A stretch of 64,000 nt of DNA from Tenacibaculum agarivorans. Its GTDB lineage: Bacteria > Bacteroidota > Bacteroidia > Flavobacteriales > Flavobacteriaceae. This document shows, piece by piece, positions 35,524 through 46,300 of the stretch (positions within the stretch are counted from its first letter, which is position 1; each line of letters begins with the position of its first letter). Position numbers and translations under genes: made by a program. The stretch covers positions 124,001-188,000 of the forward strand of contig NZ_MSMP01000009.1 of assembly GCF_001936575.1 (NCBI RefSeq), read 5' to 3'. The notes below the pieces were generated by a model. That model was not told where the DNA came from and did not search any database. It saw only the letters and a program-made list of their open reading frames with translations.

Positions 35524-37683
35524 TTATTCTTTAATTACTTTTATTGTTTCGTTTACTCCTTTAGTTGTAATTGTTGTTAAAAAATATACTCCCTTTGGAT
35601 AACCTGAAAGATCAATCTTTGTTTTCTCTGTTTCTAATACATTTGTAGAAAATAATATGCCTTGTGTGTTAGATACATTGATCGAAATTATATCTTTTGT
35701 ATTTTCTATATATATAAAATCTGAGGTTGGGTTTGGATATGCATTCCTTTCTATCAAATTAAAGCTCTTGACATTTTTACTTATCATTGATGTTACTCTT
35801 GTATCTTGAACACACTTAAAATCTAATGCAGTCCAACGAGCTCTGGCATAAGAAAATCCTTTTTTCTCTACAACTTGTTCATTAGTCAACGAAGTATATT
35901 CTACTCGAATTGTTGAATTTTCTGTAACATCAACTTCTGTAAACGTATAATTTGCTGGTGCAAAATCTACAGTAGTAGTCGGATTTGTAAATTCTCCTAC
36001 CTGATCATCGTTAATAAAAATCTTGTATACACTCTCTCCATCTAATTCTGTTAAGGTGTGTAATGTAATATTATAAGTACCTGTTTCTCCTATAAAAGTA
36101 GTAATAGCCGCTGCAGTTCCTCCTTTTACTTTTGTTGCAACCGCATCTCTCGCCACATCTCTGTAACCAGCAGCAAAACCACTGACATTTATATTCGAAA
36201 AATCATTAATTGCATCAAGAGTTAGGTTTGAACAATTCACAGGTTCTGGATCTGGTTCTTCATCAACATCTGGGTCTGAAGTTGTATCTTCAATGCATTT
36301 AAAATCAAGTGATGTCCATCGAGCTCTAGCGAACGAAAATCCGTTTTTCTCTACAACTTGTTCATTAGTTAATGAAGTATACTCTACTCTAATTGTTGAG
36401 TTTACTGTAACTTCAACTTCCGAAAATACATGACTCGCTGGTGCAAAATCTACAGTGGTAGTGGGATTTGTAAACTCTCCTACTAGATTATCGTTAATAA
36501 AAATTTTGTACACACTTTCTCCATCTAATTCTGTCAAAGTGTTCAAGGTAATATTGTAAGCTCCTGTTTCTCCAGTAAAAGTGGTGATAGCCGCAGCCGT
36601 TCCTCCTTTTTCTTTTGTTGCCACAGCATTTCTGGCAAAATCTCTGTACCCAGCAGCAAAACCATTCACATTTATATTGGAAAAATCATCAATTGCGCCA
36701 AGAGTTACACTTGCACAATTAGTAGGATCATTTGTATTCGCGTCATCATCGTCATCATTATTATCGTCATCATCATTACCAGGATCAGTAACTGATGTAC
36801 CAGTTACATATCTACTCCAAAATTTAGATATTGTATCCGCCTGATCTCCAACATTAAAAATCCACCAATTTTCTGAACAATCAGAAAAGTCAACTCCTTT
36901 TCTATTTCTAACCTTACCTAACCAACTTGAAGGTAATCCATTTGGGAATGTATCATTTAATATTCTATCTGCCTCTATCCATAATTCTTTTGCTTTTTGA
37001 TTTGTAGAAGATTTTGCCTGTTGCATCCATTTCTCGTCTGAATTTCTATACTCAGGAGTACTCCATTGCCCACGATCTCTAAGAGGTGATCCGTATGGTA
37101 AATTACCATCATCTATAGCAAAGTATTGACTATTATTTCGTACAAATTTCAAGTCCGAAAGATCAGTATGATCTTCATTCCATCGTCCATGTTGAACGAC
37201 TACAACATTGGATATTACCGTAGCTGTAGGAATTGTTTCCATTACTTTTGCAATCCAATCTGCTGTTAAGTTTGATTGTCCTGCTTCTTGAACCCATGCC
37301 TTACCTCCATTTTGTAAAACGGCAATAACTCTATCTGCAATTCTGGTTACTGATGCATTCCAATTTGCATTGGCATCTGTCCAGTTATTAGGGCCAAAAG
37401 CCATATCAAATAATGTATGTGAATCAATAAATTTCCCTTCTTGATTACCAACTGCACCTGCTACACCATAATAATTTATATCTCTAAGATCTTCATGTGC
37501 TAGCATGCATCCTAGAGCAGCTTGTGCATGAATATCGTCAGGATCTGGTTTGCTGTCAAATTGAGCAATAAGAATGTCTTTACTTTTATTAAAAAAAGGA
37601 CGTTGTAGCGCAATTGCATCTGAAAATGATAACAGAAGTATCGCTATTAAGAAAACATGAATTTTGGGATTAATTTTTGTCAT
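35524..37683 (-). CDS. T9SS-secreted nucleoside-hydrolase-like protein with two copies of a beta-sandwich domain
   Basis: 719 aa. A signal peptide ends AIAL before Gln27. Residues about 33-300 have an N-terminal acidic motif FDSKPDPDD at 42-50, placed like the calcium-binding DxDxxxDD of nucleoside hydrolases, plus AWVQEAGQSNLTADW and GRWNEDHTDLSDL; the match to that fold is an inference. An acidic Asp/Asn linker follows (about 308-320). Then two near-identical 135-residue domains (about 323-462 and 483-622), which look like carbohydrate-binding beta sandwiches, are joined by a Glu/Pro/Asp linker. A type A sorting domain ends it (NAYPNPTSDFIYIE... YPKGVYFLTTI... VIKE). It is probably a surface hydrolase with glycan-binding modules. 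Confidence 0.85.
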   Translation of the reverse strand: MTKINPKIHVFLIAILLLSFSDAIALQRPFFNKSKDILIAQFDSKPDPDDIHAQAALGCMLAHEDLRDINYYGVAGAVGNQEGKFIDSHTLFDMAFGPNNWTDANANWNASVTRIADRVIAVLQNGGKAWVQEAGQSNLTADWIAKVMETIPTATVISNVVVVQHGRWNEDHTDLSDLKFVRNNSQYFAIDDGNLPYGSPLRDRGQWSTPEYRNSDEKWMQQAKSSTNQKAKELWIEADRILNDTFPNGLPSSWLGKVRNRKGVDFSDCSENWWIFNVGDQADTISKFWSRYVTGTSVTDPGNDDDDNNDDDDDANTNDPTNCASVTLGAIDDFSNINVNGFAAGYRDFARNAVATKEKGGTAAAITTFTGETGAYNITLNTLTELDGESVYKIFINDNLVGEFTNPTTTVDFAPASHVFSEVEVTVNSTIRVEYTSLTNEQVVEKNGFSFARARWTSLDFKCIEDTTSDPDVDEEPDPEPVNCSNLTLDAINDFSNINVSGFAAGYRDVARDAVATKVKGGTAAAITTFIGETGTYNITLHTLTELDGESVYKIFINDDQVGEFTNPTTTVDFAPANYTFTEVDVTENSTIRVEYTSLTNEQVVEKKGFSYARARWTALDFKCVQDTRVTSMISKNVKSFNLIERNAYPNPTSDFIYIENTKDIISINVSNTQGILFSTNVLETEKTKIDLSGYPKGVYFLTTITTKGVNETIKVIKE
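35810..36725 (-). repeat. Tandem duplicated domain in the nucleoside-hydrolase-like gene
   Basis: Copies lie at about 36296-36725 and 35815-36240. Shared blocks are DFSNINV.GFAAGYRD.AR.AVATK, GGTAAAITTF.GETG.YNITL, FTNPTTTVDFAPA and TSLTNEQVVEK. Identity is high enough at DNA level to suggest recent duplication or gene conversion. Confidence 0.85.
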
Positions 37684-37870
37684 TTTAGTTTACTATTACA
37701 TTTTATACTGGTTGTTACAATGTAAAATTAGATCTTAATCTAGTGAGAAATTACCCCGTTTTCCGTGAGCTTTGTAAAATATATATTTGGGATTTATGAA
37801 ATATTTAATACTATTTTTATGGAAATGATAGTGTGAGATTTCCTTTTGATTTTTTTAATAAAAGTCAAAA

Positions 37871-40276
37871 TTAATCTGGTGCATTATTATGGTAATATTT
37901 AGCGTACATTAAAGACAAGTAGGCTTTCACTTCTTTAATAGGTTTATTGTTTTCTAACATATCAAAAACCTTAGATATATACTTCTTTTTAAATCCTTTT
38001 AAAATGCCTTTATCATTTAATACGTCTTGATATGTCAAACCTGTTAATTGTTCTTGCATCCAAACATGTGCTTTGTACTTTTTGCGTCTTACTTCTAAAT
38101 CTTTCTCATCACTTTTTAACACAAAACGTCCCTTTCGTTTTTCAACCGTTACTAAGTCTAATAATCGTGTATAATCACTCTTAATTTTATGATCCATTCG
38201 TACTGCATCTTTATATAATTCTTTCAAACTTTCAGCAGATATTTTATGGTATATGTCTGAGAAATCTTTGTATTTATATAGTAATTTTAAGTACTCAATA
38301 GCAGCCTTCTTGTATTTTTTATTACTATTTTCTTCATTTTCTTTAACATTCAACCCTAATAATTCTAGATCATTTTTTACTCTTTCTAAATATTGTACAG
38401 ATGTAAAAGATGAGTTATTTATAAGTCCTAATATTTCATCACTAATTTTTGTATGACTTCCCTTGAATGTATGTTCTTTATATGAAAATTGAAATATTTT
38501 TTCCTTTTTTTCTTTTTTTACCTTTTCTCTCTTTTTAAAATGAAATTGCGGCTTTTTTAATCCAAAATTATAACCATAACTTAAAGTTACTGTTAGTTCA
38601 TTTAACAGTTGTTGATTGGTTACATCTCTAAATAATTGTACTGCATTTAGATTTAGATTGTGTTGTTTTGCGATTACCGTACCTGTACTAGCTCTAAGGT
38701 TTACAACTTGAGTTTGTACATTTCTATTTTCATTTTTGTTAAATGCTATACCTAAAGAAGTATTTAGTTTTTTTCTAAAAAATAGCTTATTAAAATTTGT
38801 GGATGCTCCCCAAGCTTTACTATTATCTCTTCCAATATCACTGTAGTTATAATTTAAAGAAGAAGCTATTGTAAACGCTTGTTGGAGAAAACCTAAAGTA
38901 TATGTAGCTGTTCCGTTATGAAAATTATTAGCTTGTCCAACTCTTATGATTCCATTTTCTTCATTTGCTGATGATGCTAAGGCGTAATTCAGATTTATAT
39001 TCTGTGTTGTATTCTTCTTTTTTGGCAATGCCCAATTTAAACTGACGTTGGCATTCTGAGAAAGTTGCCTGTAATTTAATGCTTCTTGATCTTCATCTGT
39101 CAAATCATTATCATTGATATCATCAAATTGATTCAAATTTTGATTGGTAAAAGATGTAAAATTGGAATACGATCCGCTTAACATAATAGCATTTGTTAAC
39201 TGATATGTAGCATTAACACTTCCTACCGTTCTCCCTAATGATTGTGTTTTTTGATTTTCTAAATTATCTCTTTGATAACCTACATTAAAATCCAAACTTA
39301 GTCTATTATTGAATAACGCAGTTGCCAAGTTTAGTGTTATGTTTTCAAAATCATTATTAAAATAATATGCTCCTAAAGTTTCATAATTAGGATCTATCCT
39401 TTCATACCCCAATCCAACTTTCAACCCTCCCATATTTGCATCAAACGCTACTTTTAATGCGTTATAAAATTCTGTAGATGTTTTGTTATTAAATAGAAGT
39501 CCTGCCAAATTATAGGTAGAAACATCACTTTTATCGGCTCTAATATCTTGAGTGATTGCTGTGGATGCATATTCTACTTTTATTCCATACTTTCTTGCAA
39601 TAGTAGTTGCTCCATTAATGCTTAACACTAAGTTTTCTTTAGGTCTTATATTTCGTTCTTCAGGAATGAGAGGTATAGAATTTATATCATCTTTAGCATA
39701 AAAACCTATAATTCCAAATTGATAATTTGGTTTTTCCCATCCTATTTTGGCACCATACCCTATTCTACGATACGCTGGAAGTGTTTGCTCGTTTCCATCA
39801 TCGGGTGTCGCTTTTAACAATCTACCATACATAGCGCTAAATTTTATCGGCTTATTCGGTAACAACTCAACACCTCCACCTGTGAATTGATGGCCACTCA
39901 GTGTGTAAGGTGAAAAATTCATAGTTACATCTCCAATATGAGCTTGTATCCATTTGTATTTCGGGTGTAAGCTTAGTCTATTAAACTTAAAAGGCAATTG
40001 ATAATTAAAGTTTTCTCCTTGATTAGAGTAACTGTATGAAATAGGCATAGTAAAGGTTAGCCAACTCGTATTTAATGTTCCTTGTACAAAATACGTAAAA
40101 GGAATACGGGCATTTCTACTATTAGAATTATAGTATACTGCATTCGCATTTATATTTCCACTAACTTTAAATTTAGTGGATTTAAGAATGTTATCAATAT
40201 CAAGGTTCTGGGTAAAACCCAAATTAGTACCCAAAAATATGAATACTGTAAGTATATATTTTATTATTTTTTTCAA
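37871..40276 (-). CDS. Outer-membrane beta-barrel protein with helical C-terminal extension
   Basis: 801 aa. The signal peptide MKKIIKYILTVFIFLGTNLGFT precedes Gln23. Residues about 35-585 are a large beta-barrel by pattern: long alternating strands such as FKVSGNINANAVYYN, SWLTFTMPISYSYS, NRLSLDFNVGYQRD and SVNATYQLTNAIMLSGSYSNF. From about 595 there is a very basic stretch (KKREKVKKEKKEK) and then some 200 residues of charged helices ending YHNNAPD. The barrel therefore does not end in the usual terminal beta-signal, and the C-terminal part must lie outside or inside the barrel. It is 75 bases downstream of the 4041-aa gene, so it may be the last gene of that unit. Family not recognised. 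Confidence 0.8.
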   Translation of the reverse strand: MKKIIKYILTVFIFLGTNLGFTQNLDIDNILKSTKFKVSGNINANAVYYNSNSRNARIPFTYFVQGTLNTSWLTFTMPISYSYSNQGENFNYQLPFKFNRLSLHPKYKWIQAHIGDVTMNFSPYTLSGHQFTGGGVELLPNKPIKFSAMYGRLLKATPDDGNEQTLPAYRRIGYGAKIGWEKPNYQFGIIGFYAKDDINSIPLIPEERNIRPKENLVLSINGATTIARKYGIKVEYASTAITQDIRADKSDVSTYNLAGLLFNNKTSTEFYNALKVAFDANMGGLKVGLGYERIDPNYETLGAYYFNNDFENITLNLATALFNNRLSLDFNVGYQRDNLENQKTQSLGRTVGSVNATYQLTNAIMLSGSYSNFTSFTNQNLNQFDDINDNDLTDEDQEALNYRQLSQNANVSLNWALPKKKNTTQNINLNYALASSANEENGIIRVGQANNFHNGTATYTLGFLQQAFTIASSLNYNYSDIGRDNSKAWGASTNFNKLFFRKKLNTSLGIAFNKNENRNVQTQVVNLRASTGTVIAKQHNLNLNAVQLFRDVTNQQLLNELTVTLSYGYNFGLKKPQFHFKKREKVKKEKKEKIFQFSYKEHTFKGSHTKISDEILGLINNSSFTSVQYLERVKNDLELLGLNVKENEENSNKKYKKAAIEYLKLLYKYKDFSDIYHKISAESLKELYKDAVRMDHKIKSDYTRLLDLVTVEKRKGRFVLKSDEKDLEVRRKKYKAHVWMQEQLTGLTYQDVLNDKGILKGFKKKYISKVFDMLENNKPIKEVKAYLSLMYAKYYHNNAPD

Positions 40277-40351
40277 TGTATTGCCCTTCAGAAGAATTAA
40301 TGATCATTCAAAAATTTTATCATGATTAGATTGATCGTTAGATAATTAATA

Positions 40352-43300
40352 TTAGTTATCATCCTTAGCTAATGGATTTTCAAAAAGCTTAAAATCATCA
40401 CTAGTAATTCCTAACTTTTTAATAACACTAGCCATATCTTCTAAGTTTTTATTTGAAGGCTTATAATGACCACTAAAATTTGAAATCTCAATAATTTTTC
40501 CATCACGGACCTCTAATTTTCCTGCTGAGATAACTGATTCTGCATTTCTTGATAGATTATAATGTCCATAACCTAATAATAAACTCCCTTCATTAGTCAA
40601 CACAAAATTTAATTCACTATTTGCCTCAGAGTTCAATAACTCCCATCTACCTGTTTCATTATCAACTCCCTTATATTGCTCTATTCTTCCTTGTTTTATT
40701 CTTATTTGAAAAGCTCCAAAAGAAGCAGTTCCTGAAAATTGTGGACTTGTTGTCTTAGCTGAAATAGGAGTAATTTCACTATATAATTCATTTGGGATTT
40801 TTATCCCATTTGGATATTCTTTTGATAAAAGAATAGCGTTGAAATAAGCTTCCTTATCTATTTGATTGTCTACAAATCGATTAAATAATTTTGCATCTAG
40901 TGTATATCCTTCTTCTTCTACATGCTTTTTGTATAACTCCATAGCTTTGAAGTTATCCACTTTTTGTCTGTAAGAATCACTTACTGAGACATCGTAAAGT
41001 AGATTCCAAACTTCTATTAAATGAATATCATTTCCTAATAATTTAGCCAGCTCTTTAGAATTATTTAGATCTTCTGCTAATTGTTCTCTTTTTGCTGGAG
41101 AATCATTTACGTAACCTAATATTTCATCAATTGAACGGAGTGGAACATGACGCTTAATATTGGGGAATTCTTCATTAAGAAAATCATCAACTCTTTTTAA
41201 TAAATCATCAAATTCTTCATTGGTATCAAACCAATCAATTTCAGGAAACCAATCTCCTTTATATTTTCCTGTCTGTTGACCTATTTTTAGTTGTACATAC
41301 AATTCTTCTATTAACCTTTGCTTGCGACTGCTTGGTCTTATACTTAATAAATCTTCATAGGTCTTTAATTTAGTTGGTATAGATTCACTTCCTAATTCAG
41401 ACATTGCTTGCGTACGATAAAAGCTATCAGCATTTGCTGGAACCTTTATTCCATTAGGTAATGTTACAATATCTATAGCATTAATTTTATCTAAGTCATA
41501 ACCTTCATTCTTAAATTCGTCACGGTAACTCTTTATTATTTTTTTACCATTACTTCCAATAGGATCAAACAAACTGGAAACATCAGTTATTGCAATTGTT
41601 GATATCTCTTTTTGATTCCCTAAAATTTTAACCTTATCAGGTGTAGGATTTCCTATGTCAATAAGAGCTTTAGGTTTTGTAAAAACAACGCGTACTTCTA
41701 ATGGCTCATCTTTCTCAAATGTAGGAGTACCAGTGTATCCATTTTCTTTAGCTAAAATACCATCAGGAATTCTAAAAGCGGCAACTTCTCTTCCTTGACC
41801 TCTTCTTTCTAGATACATCTGTAAATACTGTCCTTTATTTACTTTTGAACTCCAAACAAAACGTACCCCTTCTGGATTGAATTTCCTGATTGCTTTATCT
41901 AAAAAAGTAGCTGTTATTTCATCTATATTCGAATTAAAATACCCTTTTGGTGAGTTTGTCATAAACTCTAAAATATTTTCTGATCGTTCATAAGTACCCA
42001 CAGGTATTAAACTACCGTCTAACATTACTATATTAATAGCATTTTTACCATATGCAGTGTTTGATTCAAACTGTATATCCGTCCAAAGTTTATTATTTCT
42101 TCCGTTCTCAGTCTCTTTCCAATTTTTATATCCTCCTACTCTAATAAGAATTTCATCAATCTCATCTAGCTCTTGGATATTTATTTTAAATGGTTTACTT
42201 AAGTTTATATCATAATATGCTTTCCATGATTCTATAAGTCCTAAATCATTTTTAACAGCATTAATAATATACCCCTCTACATTAGAAAAGCTATTGATAA
42301 AGTCTTCTAGAATAGTACTAGAAAAATTTAGTTTATTGATTTGATTATATACTAAATCACTTCCATCTTTAAATATCTTATCTAACTTCTTTCTCTTAGC
42401 TAAATTTGGAAATAATTTCTCGAAAAATGTTGTAGCTGGAATTCTAACCTCTCCATTTTGACCAAGTAATCTGAGTTTCTGACTAAATATATTGGCCGGA
42501 ATTTGCTGTTTAAGAATCTTTAATACTTCTACTAAAGACTCATCACTTGGCTTAAAATGCCCTGAATTATTATCTATAAAGGTTAGTTTTCCGTTTTCAA
42601 AAACAAGCATTCCTGCTCCTTTTACATTCGGATTTTCACCTCCTATTAAGGTAGGGTGAGGATACTCTAAACCATCTCCATGTACCCTAACAAATATATT
42701 ATCATATTCATCTACAACATACATGGTCTCTTGACCTAAGAAATGTGAATTTAATGGTTCACCTCTAGCATCTAGTACAATTCCTAGCTCTAAATCCATT
42801 TTCATTTTAGTAAGATCTTGACGACTCGGATGAATAATATAATCATCCGTTCCTGGCTTAAAATAAGCTTCTAAATGTGCATCTTTATCTGTAGCATAAA
42901 TATCATGTTCAACTGATTTGAGATCGGCACGTTTTGCATATATCGACTTTAATGACTCTTTGAAGTACTTTAACCTGTTTACAGTAATATTTGAATGATT
43001 CCAGAAAAATCCAGCTCCATTACTTTCATTTAATTTCTTTAGCATATCACGATCCCAATCTTTAAGAACCGCTGTAATTTCTTGTTTTACTGTAAAATCC
43101 TTAATGCTCTCTAATCCTTTTTCAATGGTGGGATACTCTCTTAATATTTCATCCAGTGTACTACTCCCTTTTTCTTTCCCTAAAACAATAGAAGTTCCTT
43201 TTCCTTCCTTGATATTTGGCGGAATTTCATCTATATCACTACGAGCTCCTTTATGGTATTTTTTAAAAGGCGTATCATGTACTACTGTTCCATCAGGATA

Positions 43301-46300
43301 TAGCTTCACTTTTCCATCACTTGCATAAAATGGCCTTGCAACAATTTTTGATAGCTCTAAAGCTGCTTTATCTGTATTACATGATAATAACCTGATTTTC
43401 TGATTTTCAGGAATTGAATTTATAACATCTCCCAACAACTCTATTGGTATTACTGTACTCTTTCCTTCTACTCGTACTTCAAAACCTTTTTCTCCATGAT
43501 GTATAATAACATCTACATATTCATCTCTTATATTGAAATTAATTCCTGCTAAATCTATATTTTTAGGATATGCGTTTTTATTTTCTATAAGTACATTTTT
43601 AATTTTTGCCCAAGTATTAATTAATTCAGGCTTCTCTGCAAATTCTGCTAGTTTAGTCGTATTATTTTGAAATTCGTTTTTAAATGCTTCTTGTAAATGT
43701 TCAGGAATTAATACTTTCAAAGATCTTAAAATGTCTTCATCTTTCTGAACAAAGTCAGAAAAATCCCTTTTCATTGATTCATCAATACTTTCTAAAAATC
43801 TAATTTTAGTTGCTGTATTTATCCATGAAGCTTCAGGCATCCATTCTCCTTTATAAAATCCAGACCTTATAGCTAAGAGTAGAGAAAAATAAATTCTTTC
43901 TATTTCATCCTCATCATATTTAAAATCATCATAGGTATTATAGTAAACAGGAACATAATTTTCATTTAACCTATTTCTCATTGCTTCTACCCTATGCATT
44001 CCATCTAATACAAGTTTAGTTCCATTTGGTAACTCAACAACATCAATAAAACCACTATTTGCTACAACAAATCCTTCGTTTTGTATTTTTTCTACTATTT
44101 CTTCTACTCGATTTTTATTTACTGGGTGTATTACAGTCAATTCAGATGTTTTTACATCTTTAACCTTTTCTGGGTATGGTGTTCCTTTAGGATTCCTTAC
44201 TATTTTAACATTTTTATAAATTGTTTTTTCATTCGTTGCCTTTGTAAAAACAACACTAACATTAAACACTTCATCTTGTTCAAATATTGGAGTACCTGTA
44301 AATCCTTTTTCTTTAGCTAAAGCACCATCTGAAGTCATAAAAGCAGCTGCTTCTCTACCTTTACTCTTGCTGTCAAGATATCTTGCTAAAGTTGCTTGCT
44401 GATTTTGTTCCAAATTCCAAATAAACCTCACTCCCTCTGGATCAAATTCTTTTATTACTTTATCGAAAAAATTGGATATTATTTCATATTTCTTCGGAGA
44501 AAGATACTTTATAGAAGTATTCACCGTAAATTCTAAAATATTGTCTGATAATTCGTACATACCTACAGGTATTTGACCATCATTCAACATTACTACATTA
44601 ATGAAATTTTCATTTGATTGCGTATTTGATTCAAGTTTAACATCCTTCCAAAGTTTATTTTCTCTTCCCCTTTTGGTCTTTTTCCATTCTTCATATCCAG
44701 CTGTAGAAAGTAATATTTCATCAATTTCTTCAAAATCACTAATTTTCATCCCATAGGTGTTTCCTGAATTAATATCATAGTAAGCCTTCCAAGATTCAAT
44801 TAAATTAATCTTTTCTTCTATTCTACTAATAATACCTTTTTCTGTGGATGGAGAGACTAAGTAATCTAGAAAAGCATCTCTTTCTTTTACTGTAAAGTTT
44901 AAGTTCTGTAACGTTTTTTCTATTTGTTCACTTTTCTTTTTAAAAATAAAACGGATAGCTGTATGGTTTTGAACCACTCCTAAATCAATTGGCTTACCGA
45001 TACCTTCTTCTGTGTTCGGAGGAATTTCATCTATATCACTACGAGCTCCTTTATGGTACTTTTTAAAAGGAGTTTTATGTACCACAATACCATTTGAATA
45101 TAACTTTACAGGTCCTTCACTAGCATAAAACGGTCTTTCTATTAGTTTTGACAACGCTATTGCTGCTTCATGTGAATTACAAGACAACAATCGTATTTTT
45201 TGGTTTACAGGAATTAAATTCATCATTTCGGCTAACAACTCTACAGAAACTATTACATCTCTTCCTTCAAACCTGAGCATAAAGCCTTTGGTATCATGAT
45301 GGTGTATAATTACATCGGTATATGAATCTCCTGTGTTAAAATTATACCCCGTAAAATCAAGATTTTGTGAAAAGGTTTCTCTATACTTTTTTAGTATATT
45401 CTTTATATACGCATAAATGTCAACCAATTTAGGTTCTTCTATAAACTTTCTTAATTGGTCATTTTTACCTTCAAATAATTTTAAGAAATCATCTACTACT
45501 TGACTATCTAATTGTTCTATTTTTCCAACAACTATTTCTATACTTTGTTTATTTTTTGGAGTATATATAGTACTAAACAGTTCTTTTACCCGTGTTCTTT
45601 GTTTGTTAGCTGGTTTTGTAAACAACACATCTATTCTAGCTTTGGTATCCAACATAAAAACTGGTACTCCTGAATATCCATTTTGCTTTGCTAATTTCCC
45701 TGCAGGTGTTGAAAAAGCTGCTTCTTTTCTAGTTTTTCCTTTTTGTATTTCCGATAAATACACCGATAGATTTGTAGAAACATCACTATGATTAATATTA
45801 GTAACGCCCCATGTTTCCTCTATTTCTATTGGATTGTATTTTTCAATTCCTCTTCTTAAAATTTCTGCAGCTATTTTTTGTTCTCGAAGATACTTTGGTA
45901 AATCTACTGTATGGATTAATGTTCCTTGTTTTGATACTGCAAAACCTCCTATTTCATCTGTTTTAGTTTGATCTAATAAAATTACATATGCATGATCTTT
46001 ACCATCTATTTCTATTCGATCCCATAGTTGGTTTTTCTTACCTTTTTCCGTGCTTTTCCATTTAACATACCCGCCAATTTTTTTTAATATTTTTTGAATT
46101 TTTTGTATATCCAATAACCCTAAATCAAATTCTTTATTAGGAATTATATCATAGCGTACCTTTATAGGCTCTAATAAACTAGGGTTTACAACAACTTCTT
46201 CTAAAATTCTCCAATCTAAAACTGCCAAGTATTTTAAAAAGGCCGTTCTTTCTCTACTACTGAGTTTTAATGCAATAATTGCATCTCGTAATGGTTTAGC

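Noticed and set aside
36735..36785. Trinucleotide-rich tract (Asp/Asn codons) in the T9SS nucleoside-hydrolase-like gene
   Set aside because: It looks like a microsatellite, but it simply encodes the acidic linker between domains; phase variation would need repeat units not divisible by three.
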